From contig CALEUQ010000062.1 in the NCBI GenBank assembly GCA_937920495.1, positions 1 to 33,299 on the forward strand: DNA of 33,299 nt, given 5' to 3'. Positions 24,806-32,682 of this stretch are shown one piece after another. A program made the translations under genes and the position numbers. The notes beneath the pieces were generated by a model. That model had not been told where the DNA came from. It saw nothing but the letters and a program-made list of their open reading frames with translations, and did no database searches. Positions within the stretch are counted from its first letter, which is position 1, and the number at the start of each line of letters is the position of its first letter. This stretch comes from an uncultured bacterium. Lineage in GTDB: Bacteria; Spirochaetota; UBA4802; UB4802.

Positions 24806-25683
24806 TGAAGCAACATGACAACGATGATCTCACTTTTATTTCTATTGATAGAAAAATTGAAAAAGCTTTTATTGCTATTATGGCTATTGCAGTTACCATA
24901 CCATTAGTTATAATGGTGATGTTGCTTATTGATACATTCATAGATGGTTCGGGGCGATTGAATGTGGATTTCCTTACCAGTTTTCCATCTCGATTTGCAG
25001 AGTCAGCGGGAATTCTATCGCCACTAGTGGGAAGTGGCATCCTCATGGTTCTGACTGCGCTTTTTGCAGTTCCAGTCGGTATTGGAGCAGCAGTATATCT
25101 TGAGGAATATGCAGGGAAAACACGACTATCATCCTTTATTGAAATCAATATCAGCAATCTTGCCGGCGTTCCCTCTATAATTTATGGCCTGCTTGGATTG
25201 GGGCTATTTGTGCGTTACATGCAGTTAGGGCGTAGTCTTCTGGCAGGCGCTTTGACACTATCACTTATGGCGCTACCAATGATCATAATCGCATCACGTG
25301 AAGCCATTCGTTCTGTACCTCGCGAACTTAGGGAGGCAGCTTATGCTCTGGGTGCTGATAAGTGGATGACTATAAAGAAGATCGTACTCCCTATGAGTTT
25401 GCCAGGTATTCTAACTGGAATAATACTTTCCCTTGCCCGCGCAATAGGTGAAACAGCGCCTATCATCACGATTGGGGCGCTCACATACGTGGCTTTCCTT
25501 CCTGATTCAGTTATGAGCCCTTTCACGGCTCTTCCGGTACAGATTTTTAACTGGATTTCGCGTCCACAGACGGAATTCCATATCAATGCTGCAGCAGGTA
25601 TAATAGTATTGCTTGTGGTGATGCTTTTAATGAACAGTCTTGCAATTATTCTTAGATACCGATTACAGCGAAGAATTCAATAG
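24805..25683 (+). CDS. pstA: Phosphate ABC transporter permease PstA
   Basis: A 292-residue inner-membrane permease with six helices, the partner of PstC. It shows FPSRFAESAGILSPLVGSGI, GIGAAVYLEEYAGKTRLS, GVPSIIYGLLGLGLFVR, the loop EAIRSVPRELREAAYALGAD and ARAIGETAPIITIGAL, all typical of PstA. The start overlaps the pstC stop by one base. Length is normal. Confidence 0.94.
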   Translation: MKQHDNDDLTFISIDRKIEKAFIAIMAIAVTIPLVIMVMLLIDTFIDGSGRLNVDFLTSFPSRFAESAGILSPLVGSGILMVLTALFAVPVGIGAAVYLEEYAGKTRLSSFIEINISNLAGVPSIIYGLLGLGLFVRYMQLGRSLLAGALTLSLMALPMIIIASREAIRSVPRELREAAYALGADKWMTIKKIVLPMSLPGILTGIILSLARAIGETAPIITIGALTYVAFLPDSVMSPFTALPVQIFNWISRPQTEFHINAAAGIIVLLVVMLLMNSLAIILRYRLQRRIQ

Positions 25684-25707
25684 TCATTACATTGAGGATA
25701 TGAAACT

Positions 25708-26544
25708 ATGTCAATAGGCCAAGCAACCTTTAGTAATACTAATACAAACACGGATCAATCCCAGAGTGATTTTTCTAATATACCTGAATCCCAGACCATA
25801 ATCAGGACAGTGAACCTGAAAGCGTGGTTTGGAGAAATGATGGCGTTAAAAGGAATAGATATACCTATCGCGGATAGAAAAGTAACTGCAATAATCGGGC
25901 CTTCTGGATGTGGAAAATCCACCTTTATAAGGACACTCAACAGGATGCATGAAGAAATTCCAGGTGCACGTGTTGAAGGAAAAGTGTTATATCGTGGCCA
26001 GAACGTTTATAATCAAAGTATTAATCCCGTAATGCTTAGAAGGAAAATCGGCATGGTGTTTCAAAAACCCAATCCCTTTCCGATGATGTCGGTGAGACAG
26101 AACATTATAGCAGGATATCCACTTCAGGGAAAAGATCTGGCTCATGTCGATGAAATTGTAGAGCGCGCTCTTCGGCAGGCTGCTCTCTGGGATGAGGTTA
26201 AGGATGTTCTCAACAAACCGGGATCGAGCCTTTCTGGAGGACAGCAGCAGAGGTTATGTATTGCACGGGCCCTTGCAGTAGAACCCGAAATACTGTTAAT
26301 GGATGAACCATGTTCGGCTCTTGATCCAATCGCAACTGCTAAAATAGAAGATCTCATTCATACCCTAAAAGGAAGCATCACTATTATTATCGTTACTCAT
26401 AATATGCAGCAGGCTGCAAGGGTTTCGGACTACACGGCTTTCTTTTATCAGGGGGAGCTTATAGAATATTGTGATACTGATACGCTGTTTAAGTATCCAC
26501 ATAATAAAAGGACTGAGGATTACATCACTGGAAAATTTGGATGA
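25708..26544 (+). CDS. pstB: Phosphate ABC transporter ATP-binding protein PstB
   Basis: A 278-residue ABC ATPase that powers phosphate import. The Walker A motif is GPSGCGKST (64-72), with the Q-loop in [14 protein letters not shown], the ABC signature [15 protein letters not shown], Walker [14 protein letters not shown] and the switch histidine in [26 protein letters not shown]-like and [12 protein letters not shown] segments are specific for PstB. The first 30 residues form a Ser/Thr/Asn/Gln-rich extension longer than in E. coli. It starts 24 bases after pstA. Confidence 0.95.
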   Translation: MSIGQATFSNTNTNTDQSQSDFSNIPESQTIIRTVNLKAWFGEMMALKGIDIPIADRKVTAIIGPSGCGKSTFIRTLNRMHEEIPGARVEGKVLYRGQNVYNQSINPVMLRRKIGMVFQKPNPFPMMSVRQNIIAGYPLQGKDLAHVDEIVERALRQAALWDEVKDVLNKPGSSLSGGQQQRLCIARALAVEPEILLMDEPCSALDPIATAKIEDLIHTLKGSITIIIVTHNMQQAARVSDYTAFFYQGELIEYCDTDTLFKYPHNKRTEDYITGKFG

Positions 26545-26580
26545 TGAAAAGACTATCATCAATTTTTAAGGAGAATTTTT

Positions 26581-27678
26581 ATGACATACTTCCACACTGA
26601 TAGAGAATACCAGGCCAATCTGAACATGTTACGTGACAGAGTTGTCAATATGGCCAAAAAAGTCCGCGGGATGGTTGATGAAGCGATTCGTGCTTTTGTA
26701 ACTCTTGATGCAAATCTGGTAGAAAACACAGTAATAGTTGAAGAAGAAGTAAATGCATTGGAGATAGAAATCGATGATTTGTGCGTTTCGCTTTTAGCAA
26801 AGCATCAACCGGTGGCTTCGGATCTACGTTTTCTGGTGGCAGTATTGAAACTAGTACCTAACCTTGAGAGAATAGCTGATCATGCTGTGACAGTTGCCAA
26901 ACGAGCTGCTGAAAATCTTGGTGTTGATGCTGATGTTAAAGAAGACATTATATGCATGGGCAACATTCTGCTTTCCATGATAGATGATTTTCAGGTGGCC
27001 TTCATAACAGGAGATACAGCGCTTGCTGAAAAAATAATATCCCGGGATGCTACTATTGATGCACACTATTCTGAAGTATTTCGTAAAGCTTTGAAAATAT
27101 TAGAAAATAATGCTTCAAGAACATTTGAGATGATGCTAATTCAGTCTGTAATAAAAAACATTGAGCGAATTGGAGACCACATTAAGAACATTTCCGAATT
27201 TATTATATATATGTACGGAGGAGTAGATATTCGACATAGAGAATCATTGGCAACATATAAATCCTACATAAGGGGAGTCCTGTTCCTTTGCGTTCACAAC
27301 AGCGCCCGCAGTCAGATTGCCGAGGCGTTTGCAAAACGCATTTTTCCAGAGGGTGTAGATGTTTTTAGCGCTGGATCAGATCCGGCTTCATCTATAAATC
27401 CGTATGCTCTACGTACAATGGCAGAAATTGGAATTGATATATCATCACAGAAACCAAAGCGTATTTCCGATGTGCCGTTGGATAAGATTGATGTTATCAT
27501 AACATTATGTGATGAGGAAATATGTGTAGACCTTCCTGTTAAGCGAAGTGAAAAGTGGAGCCTTCCTGATCCAACTCGTTTTACCGGAAGTGACGATGAT
27601 ATCCGTGAAAAGATGAATAGTTTGCGGGATGAGATAAAGTTTCGTATTGAATCAGCTTGCAGGGAACTCTTTAAATGA
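26581..27678 (+). CDS. PhoU domain fused to thioredoxin-type arsenate reductase (ArsC)
   Basis: A 365-residue fusion. Residues 1-215 are a complete PhoU with its two helical repeats; the metal-binding motifs appear as PNLERIADHAVTVAKRA (93-109) and IKNIERIGDHIKNISEFII (191-209). Residues 232-365 are an arsenate reductase of the low-molecular-weight phosphatase fold. The P-loop is C237-VHNSA-R243, with the two further redox cysteines C310 (IITLC) and C315 (EEIC) of the thioredoxin-coupled type and the catalytic Asp330 in LPDP. All needed residues of both halves are intact and there is no stop between them. PhoU normally restrains PstB; ArsC turns arsenate into arsenite. AAGGAG precedes the ATG, and the stop overlaps the arsR start by four bases. 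Confidence 0.93.
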   Translation: MTYFHTDREYQANLNMLRDRVVNMAKKVRGMVDEAIRAFVTLDANLVENTVIVEEEVNALEIEIDDLCVSLLAKHQPVASDLRFLVAVLKLVPNLERIADHAVTVAKRAAENLGVDADVKEDIICMGNILLSMIDDFQVAFITGDTALAEKIISRDATIDAHYSEVFRKALKILENNASRTFEMMLIQSVIKNIERIGDHIKNISEFIIYMYGGVDIRHRESLATYKSYIRGVLFLCVHNSARSQIAEAFAKRIFPEGVDVFSAGSDPASSINPYALRTMAEIGIDISSQKPKRISDVPLDKIDVIITLCDEEICVDLPVKRSEKWSLPDPTRFTGSDDDIREKMNSLRDEIKFRIESACRELFK

Positions 27679-28034
27679 AAATAGATTCGCTTGAAGAATT
27701 GATACTTATCGCAAAAGCACTTTCGGAAGAACATAGGATCAAGGTGCTCTATGTGCTGCAAAACGGTGAGCTGTGTGCATGTGATATCATTGGTTATTTA
27801 GGTCTTGCACCCTCTACAGTGTCACGGCACCTGGCGGTACTAAAACAATCGGGGCTGGTTTCATCCCGCAAGTCGGGCAGATGGGTATTTTTCAGGATTC
27901 AGGATACACTTACGCCCATTGCCCATACTATGTTACAAGCCGCATTAACAGCCTATCGTAATTCACCAAGAACAAAAGATGACCAGATTAACGCGCGTGA
28001 AATTTCATGCGGTGATTGGTGTAATGAAGAATAA
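27675..28034 (+). CDS. arsR: ArsR-family As(III)-responsive repressor, first copy
   Basis: A 119-residue winged-helix repressor. The metal site is ELCACDII (Cys34 and Cys36), next to the recognition helix SPSTVSRHLAVLKQSGL-like segment (APSTVSRHLAVLKQSGLVSS), and the wing RKSGRWVFFRI. The tail ends SCGDWCNEE, giving two more cysteines that could complete or extend the arsenic site. It is coupled to the PhoU-ArsC gene by a four-base ATGA overlap, so it is probably made with the pst transcript and may control it. Length is normal for ArsR. Confidence 0.92.
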   Translation: MKIDSLEELILIAKALSEEHRIKVLYVLQNGELCACDIIGYLGLAPSTVSRHLAVLKQSGLVSSRKSGRWVFFRIQDTLTPIAHTMLQAALTAYRNSPRTKDDQINAREISCGDWCNEE

Positions 28035-28107
28035 AGCATTTTTACTCACACCCCATGACAAAGATGAAGCACCTATGGAGCACATCATCCTTTTCAGTGT
28101 TAAAAGC

Positions 28108-28418
28108 ATATCACCAACAAACATTTTATTTATTTTTCTCATTTTTATAATTTCAAAGATCATGATCGTGTTGAGCATATCTGGCAATTTCATGAGTCTG
28201 TGAGCTGTGGATTTTGGTCTTCTTGTGGACGGATCTATAGTATTCATCAAAAACTATCTGCGCAGATATAAAGAACTGGCACTTGATACTGACATGGGTG
28301 CGGAACTACAGCGTCCCAAGCTACAGTTGTGATCGGGGGACTGGTTACTTCTACTTTTCTGACGCTGGTTCTGCTACTAACGGTATATGTATGGGTAAAC
28401 AGGGAGGATTTATTCTAA
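28108..28418 (+). pseudogene. Remnant of a CzcA/CusA-type RND metal efflux pump
   Basis: The frame reads ...LSISGNFMSL, then TGA at 28201-28203, then AVDFGLLVDGSIVFIKNYLR. In CzcA/CusA pumps this segment is NLMSLGAxDFGxxVDGaV, so the stop stands exactly where the conserved glycine codon (GGA) should be. The text then jumps to DMGAELQRP, and after loss of a reading-frame base near 28317 continues as ATVVIGGLVTSTFLTLVLLL, the C-terminal signature of the same pumps, ending in TAA at 28416. Roughly 600 residues between the two parts are missing. The gene is dead three times over: a stop, a frameshift and a large internal deletion. The stretch 28024-28107 is open in the same frame but I cannot align it. 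Confidence 0.8.
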
Positions 28419-28512
28419 TCTTGAGTCTAAAGGAAAGTTGTCGTGTAACCGACACCAATTACATTCACGACAGCAATTGTTGCAATAAATGGTTTTAAAA
28501 CAACAAAAAATA

Positions 28513-28562
28513 TTGACAATAAGAGGATTCATGCTAATATCTGAATATATCTGAATATATAC
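28513..28562 (+). promoter_or_regulatory. Promoter and repeat operator of the second arsR
   Basis: TTGACA (28513-28518) and TAATAT (28535-28540) are 16 bases apart, close to the sigma-70 consensus. The -10 box runs into two tandem copies of CTGAATATAT (28541-28550, 28551-28560) that end two bases before the arsR ATG. Direct repeats in this place fit an autorepressed ArsR operator. The leader would be about 15 bases long and shows no Shine-Dalgarno sequence. Confidence 0.6.
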
Positions 28563-28925
28563 ATGATGAAACTGGAAGTAATATTAAAAGCTTTAGCTGA
28601 TAGAAACAGGCTACGAATACTAAATTTGCTTTTAAAATGTGAATTATGTGTGTGTGATATTGAGGAAATACTGGAGTTGTCACAGTCGAACGTGTCGCGT
28701 CATCTTAACAAATTAAGTCAATCAGGTTTGCTTGACAGTCGTAAAGAAGCACAATGGGTATTTTATATGATAAACAAAAATTTTCGTGAACAGCATGAAG
28801 TGCTAATACAATATCTTGAATCAATTTTCAATAGTGATGATGGGTTTAAACGTGATAGTCAAAAGCTTACTATGAGTATTAATTCATCAAAGACAGCAGT
28901 AATGGTTAGGTGTACAAGGAAATAA
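28563..28925 (+). CDS. arsR: ArsR-family As(III)-responsive repressor, second copy
   Basis: A 120-residue ArsR repressor distinct from the first copy. It has the metal site CELCVCDI (Cys26, Cys29, Cys31), the recognition helix LSQSNVSRHLNKLSQSGLLD and the wing RKEAQWVFYMI. The start is a double ATG at 28563/28566 directly behind tandem repeats. It has its own consensus-like promoter and lies just before arsD, so it most likely controls itself and the arsD-arsA genes. The C-terminal 30 residues are basic and Ser-rich, longer than in short ArsR forms. Confidence 0.92.
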   Translation: MMKLEVILKALADRNRLRILNLLLKCELCVCDIEEILELSQSNVSRHLNKLSQSGLLDSRKEAQWVFYMINKNFREQHEVLIQYLESIFNSDDGFKRDSQKLTMSINSSKTAVMVRCTRK

Positions 28926-28944
28926 CAATTTTTTTGTAATTAAA

Positions 28945-28964
28945 ATATGATTATATAATCATAT
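28945..28964 (+). promoter_or_regulatory. 20-base perfect palindrome over a TATAAT box before arsD
   Basis: ATATGATTATATAATCATAT is a perfect palindrome with ten-base arms and no spacer. It contains TATAAT at 28954-28959, with a weak TTGTAA upstream at 28934-28939 (spacer 14). It lies 27 bases before the arsD ATG and 19 bases after the second arsR. The position suggests an ArsR operator covering a -10 box. AT-richness makes palindromes more likely here, so the call is moderate. Confidence 0.5.
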
Positions 28965-28991
28965 AAGAATATACTAAAAAAGGAGCATTCT

Positions 28992-29333
28992 ATGAAAGTT
29001 CAAATATACGATCCACCGATGTGCTGCCCTACAGGCTTATGCGGTCCGGCAATTGATCCGGATCTTTTAAAAATGAATGATACCATACTGGCATTGAAAA
29101 AGCAAGGGGTAATGGTTGAGCGTTATAATCTTAAAAGCGATTATATGACTATTAAAGATAATACATTGGTTATGGCGCTCATTCACAAAAGTGGATTAAA
29201 ATCACTTCCTATTACTGTAATAAACGGCCAAATATTTAAATCCGGGGTTTATCCATCATATGAAGAAATATGTAAAGCGCTAAACATCGAGCCATTGCAG
29301 TTTAGTAAACCCATCACTCTACAGGTGGGATGA
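28992..29333 (+). CDS. arsD: Arsenite metallochaperone ArsD
   Basis: A 113-residue thioredoxin-fold protein that takes up As(III) and hands it to ArsA. The N-terminal site is YDPPMCCPTGLCGP: Cys11, Cys12 and Cys17 correspond to the three essential cysteines of E. coli ArsD (12, 13, 18). SLPITVINGQIFKSGVYPSYEEI is the conserved C-terminal part. The vicinal cysteine pairs found at the C-terminus of some ArsD proteins are absent. AAAGGAG lies eight bases before the ATG. Confidence 0.95.
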   Translation: MKVQIYDPPMCCPTGLCGPAIDPDLLKMNDTILALKKQGVMVERYNLKSDYMTIKDNTLVMALIHKSGLKSLPITVINGQIFKSGVYPSYEEICKALNIEPLQFSKPITLQVG

Positions 29334-29374
29334 TTAAATAACCAATAAACTAATAAATTAACTGGAGGATGTAC

Positions 29375-29674
29375 ATGTTAGATGTAACTGAAGCAGCAGT
29401 AAATGAGTTTAAGAAATTTATACGTGAGGCAAATGCTGATGGTGCAGGTATACGGGTGTTTGCAGCGCCGGGTGGTTGTTGTGGTCCAACATTTGGTCTT
29501 GATATTTCACAAAATGGAAATGAAGGCGATGATGTTGTGGAAAAATATGATTTGAAGATATACATTGACCCTGCAATATCGGATATCCTTTCTAATGCTA
29601 CAATAGACTATATTGAAGACGGTCCTCGTAAAGGTTTTACCATACTTGGTTTACCAAAGTCAGGTTGTTGTTGA
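29375..29674 (+). CDS. Small HesB/IscA-like protein with paired cysteines
   Basis: A 99-residue protein of the HesB/IscA (Fe-S biogenesis) fold type: LDVTEAAVNEFKKFIREAN at the start, IRVFAAPGGCCGPTFGLDI in the middle and a final SGCC. True IscA carries one cysteine in the first site and CGCG at the end. Here both sites are adjacent pairs (Cys35-Cys36 and Cys98-Cys99), the kind of arrangement that suits soft metals such as As(III). The ATG at 29375 is six bases after GGAGG; the ATG at 29369 directly abuts it and is rejected. It sits between arsD and arsA, so a role in arsenite handling is plausible, but I know of no assigned function. Confidence 0.8.
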   Translation: MLDVTEAAVNEFKKFIREANADGAGIRVFAAPGGCCGPTFGLDISQNGNEGDDVVEKYDLKIYIDPAISDILSNATIDYIEDGPRKGFTILGLPKSGCC

Positions 29675-29713
29675 ACACAAACAATTTTTTTTAGAGAGGT
29701 TAGGATACCCACT

Positions 29714-31516
29714 ATGAGCAAATATCTCTTCTTTTCAGGCAAGGGCGGTGTTGGAAAAACAACCATGGCTGCATCCACTGCTATATATAATGCAGATCAG
29801 GGCAAAAAAACGCTGATTATCTCTACCGATCCTGCAAGCAACCTGGGCGATATTTTTGAAAAAAATATTGGACACAATATCATAGATATTACGCATAATC
29901 TTTACGCTATGGAGATAGATCCCGACGCAGCAACTGAGGATTACAAGGAAAAAGTCATCGGACCCATGCGAAATATCCTTCCCGAGGATGTCATGAAGGT
30001 AATGGAAGAACAGTTCCGGAGTGCTTGCACCGTCGAAATAGCAGCTTTTGACCGTTTTACCGATTTCCTTACAAATGAAGATTTTGATGTGATTGTATTT
30101 GACACCGCTCCCACCGGACACACCATTCGATTGCTGGAACTTCCTATAGATTGGTCAAAGCATATCGAGGTTAGTTCCAAAGGTAGCGGCCAAACCTGTC
30201 TGGGGCCTGTATCATCCATTCAGGGAGCAAAGGAAAAATACGACAAAGCCATCAGCGCGATGCGCGACGCGGCAAAAACCCGATTTTATATGGTCATGAA
30301 GCCGGAGAAAACATCTCTGGCCGAAGCAATACGCGCGCACGATGAGCTTTCAAAACTTGGGATTTTAAATTACGAAATCATTATCAACGGGATTATCCCT
30401 GAAGACGCCGTAAATGGAAAGTATATGAAAATCATTGAAGCACAAAAGCTGTATATACAATCAATCGGCAAGGCTTTCCCGTATCCATTGCGAAAAGTGT
30501 ATCTGCAGAGCGGCGAGGTAAAGGGCATTGAAAACATTCGAGCCTTTTCTAAGATCGTGTATGAAGGAGGCGGCCAGCTTAGAACCGTTTTCCGCCAGGA
30601 AAAACCATTTGAAAATTTTGCTTCCCCTGCGGCGCTTCGCGATATACTCACCCGTAAGCTCAATCACCGCGTGGTGATAGTTACCGGCAAGGGCGGCGTA
30701 GGAAAAACCGTTGTGGCGTGCGCATTGGCATCTAGATTGGCAAAAGATGGAAATAAAACACTTCTGGTTACCACCGACCCAGCAGCACACATAGGATATG
30801 TGCTTGAAGAAAAGATCAGCGATACCATCACTCCGATGAAGGGTATTTCAGGACTTTTTGCCGCCCGTATCGACCAGAAAAAATCTGTGGAGACCTACAA
30901 GGCAAAAATACTTGCCGATGCGGAAAAATCGGGCTATTCCGACGATATGATACTGGCACTTAAAGAGGAACTTGAATCGCCCTGCACTGAGGAAATGGCG
31001 GTGTTCGAGGAGTTTTCGCGTCTCATCGGCAGCGGCAATTTCGAATATATAGTCTTCGATACCGCTCCCACCGGCCATACGCTGCGACTGCTTGAACTTC
31101 CGTACGATTACGCCAAGCAGGTTGAGATGATGGTAAACGTGAAGGGTGACGCTCACTTCACCAGCGAAGCAAAAAAGAAGCTTGAAGAGCTTGTGGCAAA
31201 TCTTAAGAACAGGGATTACTGCACGTTCTTCCTTGTTTTTTATCCGGAGTATACGCCTATATTCGAAGCCAAAAGGTCGCTCGATGATTTGAAACTCGCC
31301 GGCATCCAGGTGCAGGCGGTGATTGCAAACAACATCCTTGAACAAAATCCAAAATCGGAATTCTTCACAAGCCGCTACAATATGCAACAGCACTATCTGA
31401 AAGTGGCCGATAAGCAGTTTGGGCTTCCGATGTTCAAGATTAAGCTGTTTGATGAAGAGATAAACGGACTTGATAAATTGCAATGGGTTGAAGAAGAGCT
31501 GTTTGGCAAAAAGTAG
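29714..31516 (+). CDS. arsA: Arsenite-stimulated ATPase ArsA (double-domain)
   Basis: A 600-residue ATPase made of two homologous halves, each with a P-loop GKGGVGKT (9-16 and 325-332) and the signal-transduction motif DTAPTGHT (130 and 449). The three metalloid ligands are present: Cys105 (FRSACTVEIAAF), Cys162 (GQTCLGPV) and Cys424 (ESPCTEEMAVF), matching Cys113, Cys172 and Cys422 of E. coli ArsA. It should drive an ArsB or Acr3 permease, which is not in this window. Codon use is richer in G+C than in arsD and the genes before it, most clearly in the second half. Confidence 0.96.
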   Translation: MSKYLFFSGKGGVGKTTMAASTAIYNADQGKKTLIISTDPASNLGDIFEKNIGHNIIDITHNLYAMEIDPDAATEDYKEKVIGPMRNILPEDVMKVMEEQFRSACTVEIAAFDRFTDFLTNEDFDVIVFDTAPTGHTIRLLELPIDWSKHIEVSSKGSGQTCLGPVSSIQGAKEKYDKAISAMRDAAKTRFYMVMKPEKTSLAEAIRAHDELSKLGILNYEIIINGIIPEDAVNGKYMKIIEAQKLYIQSIGKAFPYPLRKVYLQSGEVKGIENIRAFSKIVYEGGGQLRTVFRQEKPFENFASPAALRDILTRKLNHRVVIVTGKGGVGKTVVACALASRLAKDGNKTLLVTTDPAAHIGYVLEEKISDTITPMKGISGLFAARIDQKKSVETYKAKILADAEKSGYSDDMILALKEELESPCTEEMAVFEEFSRLIGSGNFEYIVFDTAPTGHTLRLLELPYDYAKQVEMMVNVKGDAHFTSEAKKKLEELVANLKNRDYCTFFLVFYPEYTPIFEAKRSLDDLKLAGIQVQAVIANNILEQNPKSEFFTSRYNMQQHYLKVADKQFGLPMFKIKLFDEEINGLDKLQWVEEELFGKK

Positions 31517-31543
31517 AAAAAAGTAGAAATAGAAAAGGGGATT

Positions 31544-31804
31544 ATGAAAATGATACAGGTAGGGATACAGAACAATTATATATTGGATGCAAAAACTCGT
31601 GAACTCATAGCTGTGGGCGCATCCATCGCAGGCAACTGCATGCCTTGCCTTAGGTACCACTTTGCAGAAGCACTTAAAGCGGGATGTTCCCTTGATGAAA
31701 TAGCTGAAGCAATAGAGCTTGCAAAACGCGTCAAAGAGCGTCCTATAGCTGATATCTATAAACTTTCGGACGAACTGCTAAAGAAGGAGCGTGAAAAAAA
31801 TTAA
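31544..31804 (+). CDS. Carboxymuconolactone decarboxylase-like (AhpD-type CxxC) protein
   Basis: An 86-residue all-helical AhpD/CMD-family protein. GASIAGNCMPCLRYHFAEAL holds the CxxC pair (Cys32, Cys35) followed by His39, the proton-relay set of AhpD-type thiol oxidoreductases. Length is normal for the short members. It starts 27 bases after arsA behind AAAAGGGG. Proteins of this family recur in arsenic loci of anaerobes; a thiol-disulfide role in arsenic reduction or trafficking is an inference. Confidence 0.85.
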   Translation: MKMIQVGIQNNYILDAKTRELIAVGASIAGNCMPCLRYHFAEALKAGCSLDEIAEAIELAKRVKERPIADIYKLSDELLKKEREKN

Positions 31805-31872
31805 GCTTATAGGGATGCACACTCGGCGGTGAGTGCAGCGGTTAAGCTAAGAAACGTATGGAGGAAATGTAA

Positions 31873-32628
31873 ATGGATATTGCGAAAATACGCGAAATGT
31901 CAGAGATAATAAGAAAAAATATAGGGCTTACATCCTACCCTGTCGGAGTTAAATTTCATTTTACTGATGAAGAGATGGTTTTCGATGATTCCGTAAGGCT
32001 CAAGGGGCACAGATACTGCCAGGCTCTCATGCGGGCCAGGCGGGGCGACCACGTTGTTCTCGACGCCGAAGGCATTTCCTGTCCGGCCTCCGCGGCCGCT
32101 TTCGGCTTTAAACCGCTTCCGGAAGGGCTCAAAAACGGCAAGGGGCTTATAGGATTTGGCATTACAAAAGAAGAGCAAACAGGAATTGAGATGTTCAAGG
32201 GCATGACGGTTTTACAACAGGGAGAATTAAAGGAACTGTATCTTTTTCCACTGGATTCGGCGGTCATTGAACCGGACATCGTAATCGCGGAAGACCGCAT
32301 CGAGACCCTCATGTGGATTGCACTTGCCTATATCAACGCAAGAGGTGGCAAGCGCATTGAAAGCTCTACAGCCATCCTGCAGGCTACCTGTGTTGACGCC
32401 ACGATCATCCCCTACAAAACCCAGAAAATGAATCTGAGTTACGGCTGTTATGGCTGCAGGGACGCTACGGACATTAGCCATGATGAATCCGTCCTGGGTT
32501 TTCCTTTCGGGGATTTTGAGGCGATTGCTGATTATATTGTCTATCTCGCGGAAAAGGCAATCCCGGGTTCAAGAGCTAAAAACGCATACGCACTCTTGAA
32601 CAAAAAAAAGGCAGAAGACATGTCGTAA
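31873..32628 (+). CDS. DUF169 family protein
   Basis: A 251-residue soluble protein of the DUF169 family. The start (SEIIRKNIGLTSYPVGVKFH), RYCQALMRARRGDHVVLDAE, GISCPASAAAFGFKP, ILQATCVDATI and the end motif LSYGCYGCRDATD are characteristic. The conserved cysteines (RYCQ, ISCP, ATCV, GCYGC) suggest a bound metal or cluster. No enzymatic activity is known to me for the family. The region is markedly G+C-rich (42 of 60 bases at 32041-32100). The ribosome site is GGAGG, eight bases before the ATG. The 68-base gap to the previous gene holds no clear signal. Confidence 0.85.
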   Translation: MDIAKIREMSEIIRKNIGLTSYPVGVKFHFTDEEMVFDDSVRLKGHRYCQALMRARRGDHVVLDAEGISCPASAAAFGFKPLPEGLKNGKGLIGFGITKEEQTGIEMFKGMTVLQQGELKELYLFPLDSAVIEPDIVIAEDRIETLMWIALAYINARGGKRIESSTAILQATCVDATIIPYKTQKMNLSYGCYGCRDATDISHDESVLGFPFGDFEAIADYIVYLAEKAIPGSRAKNAYALLNKKKAEDMS

Positions 32629-32682
32629 TTCAATGTATTCCATCGTTCAAGTCTAGAATAAATTACAAAACCGGAGGTATAT

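Noticed and set aside
30848-31660. 270-codon minus-strand ORF opposite arsA.
   Set aside because: It is a shadow of arsA caused by the codon bias of that gene; its translation resembles no protein, while arsA has every family motif.
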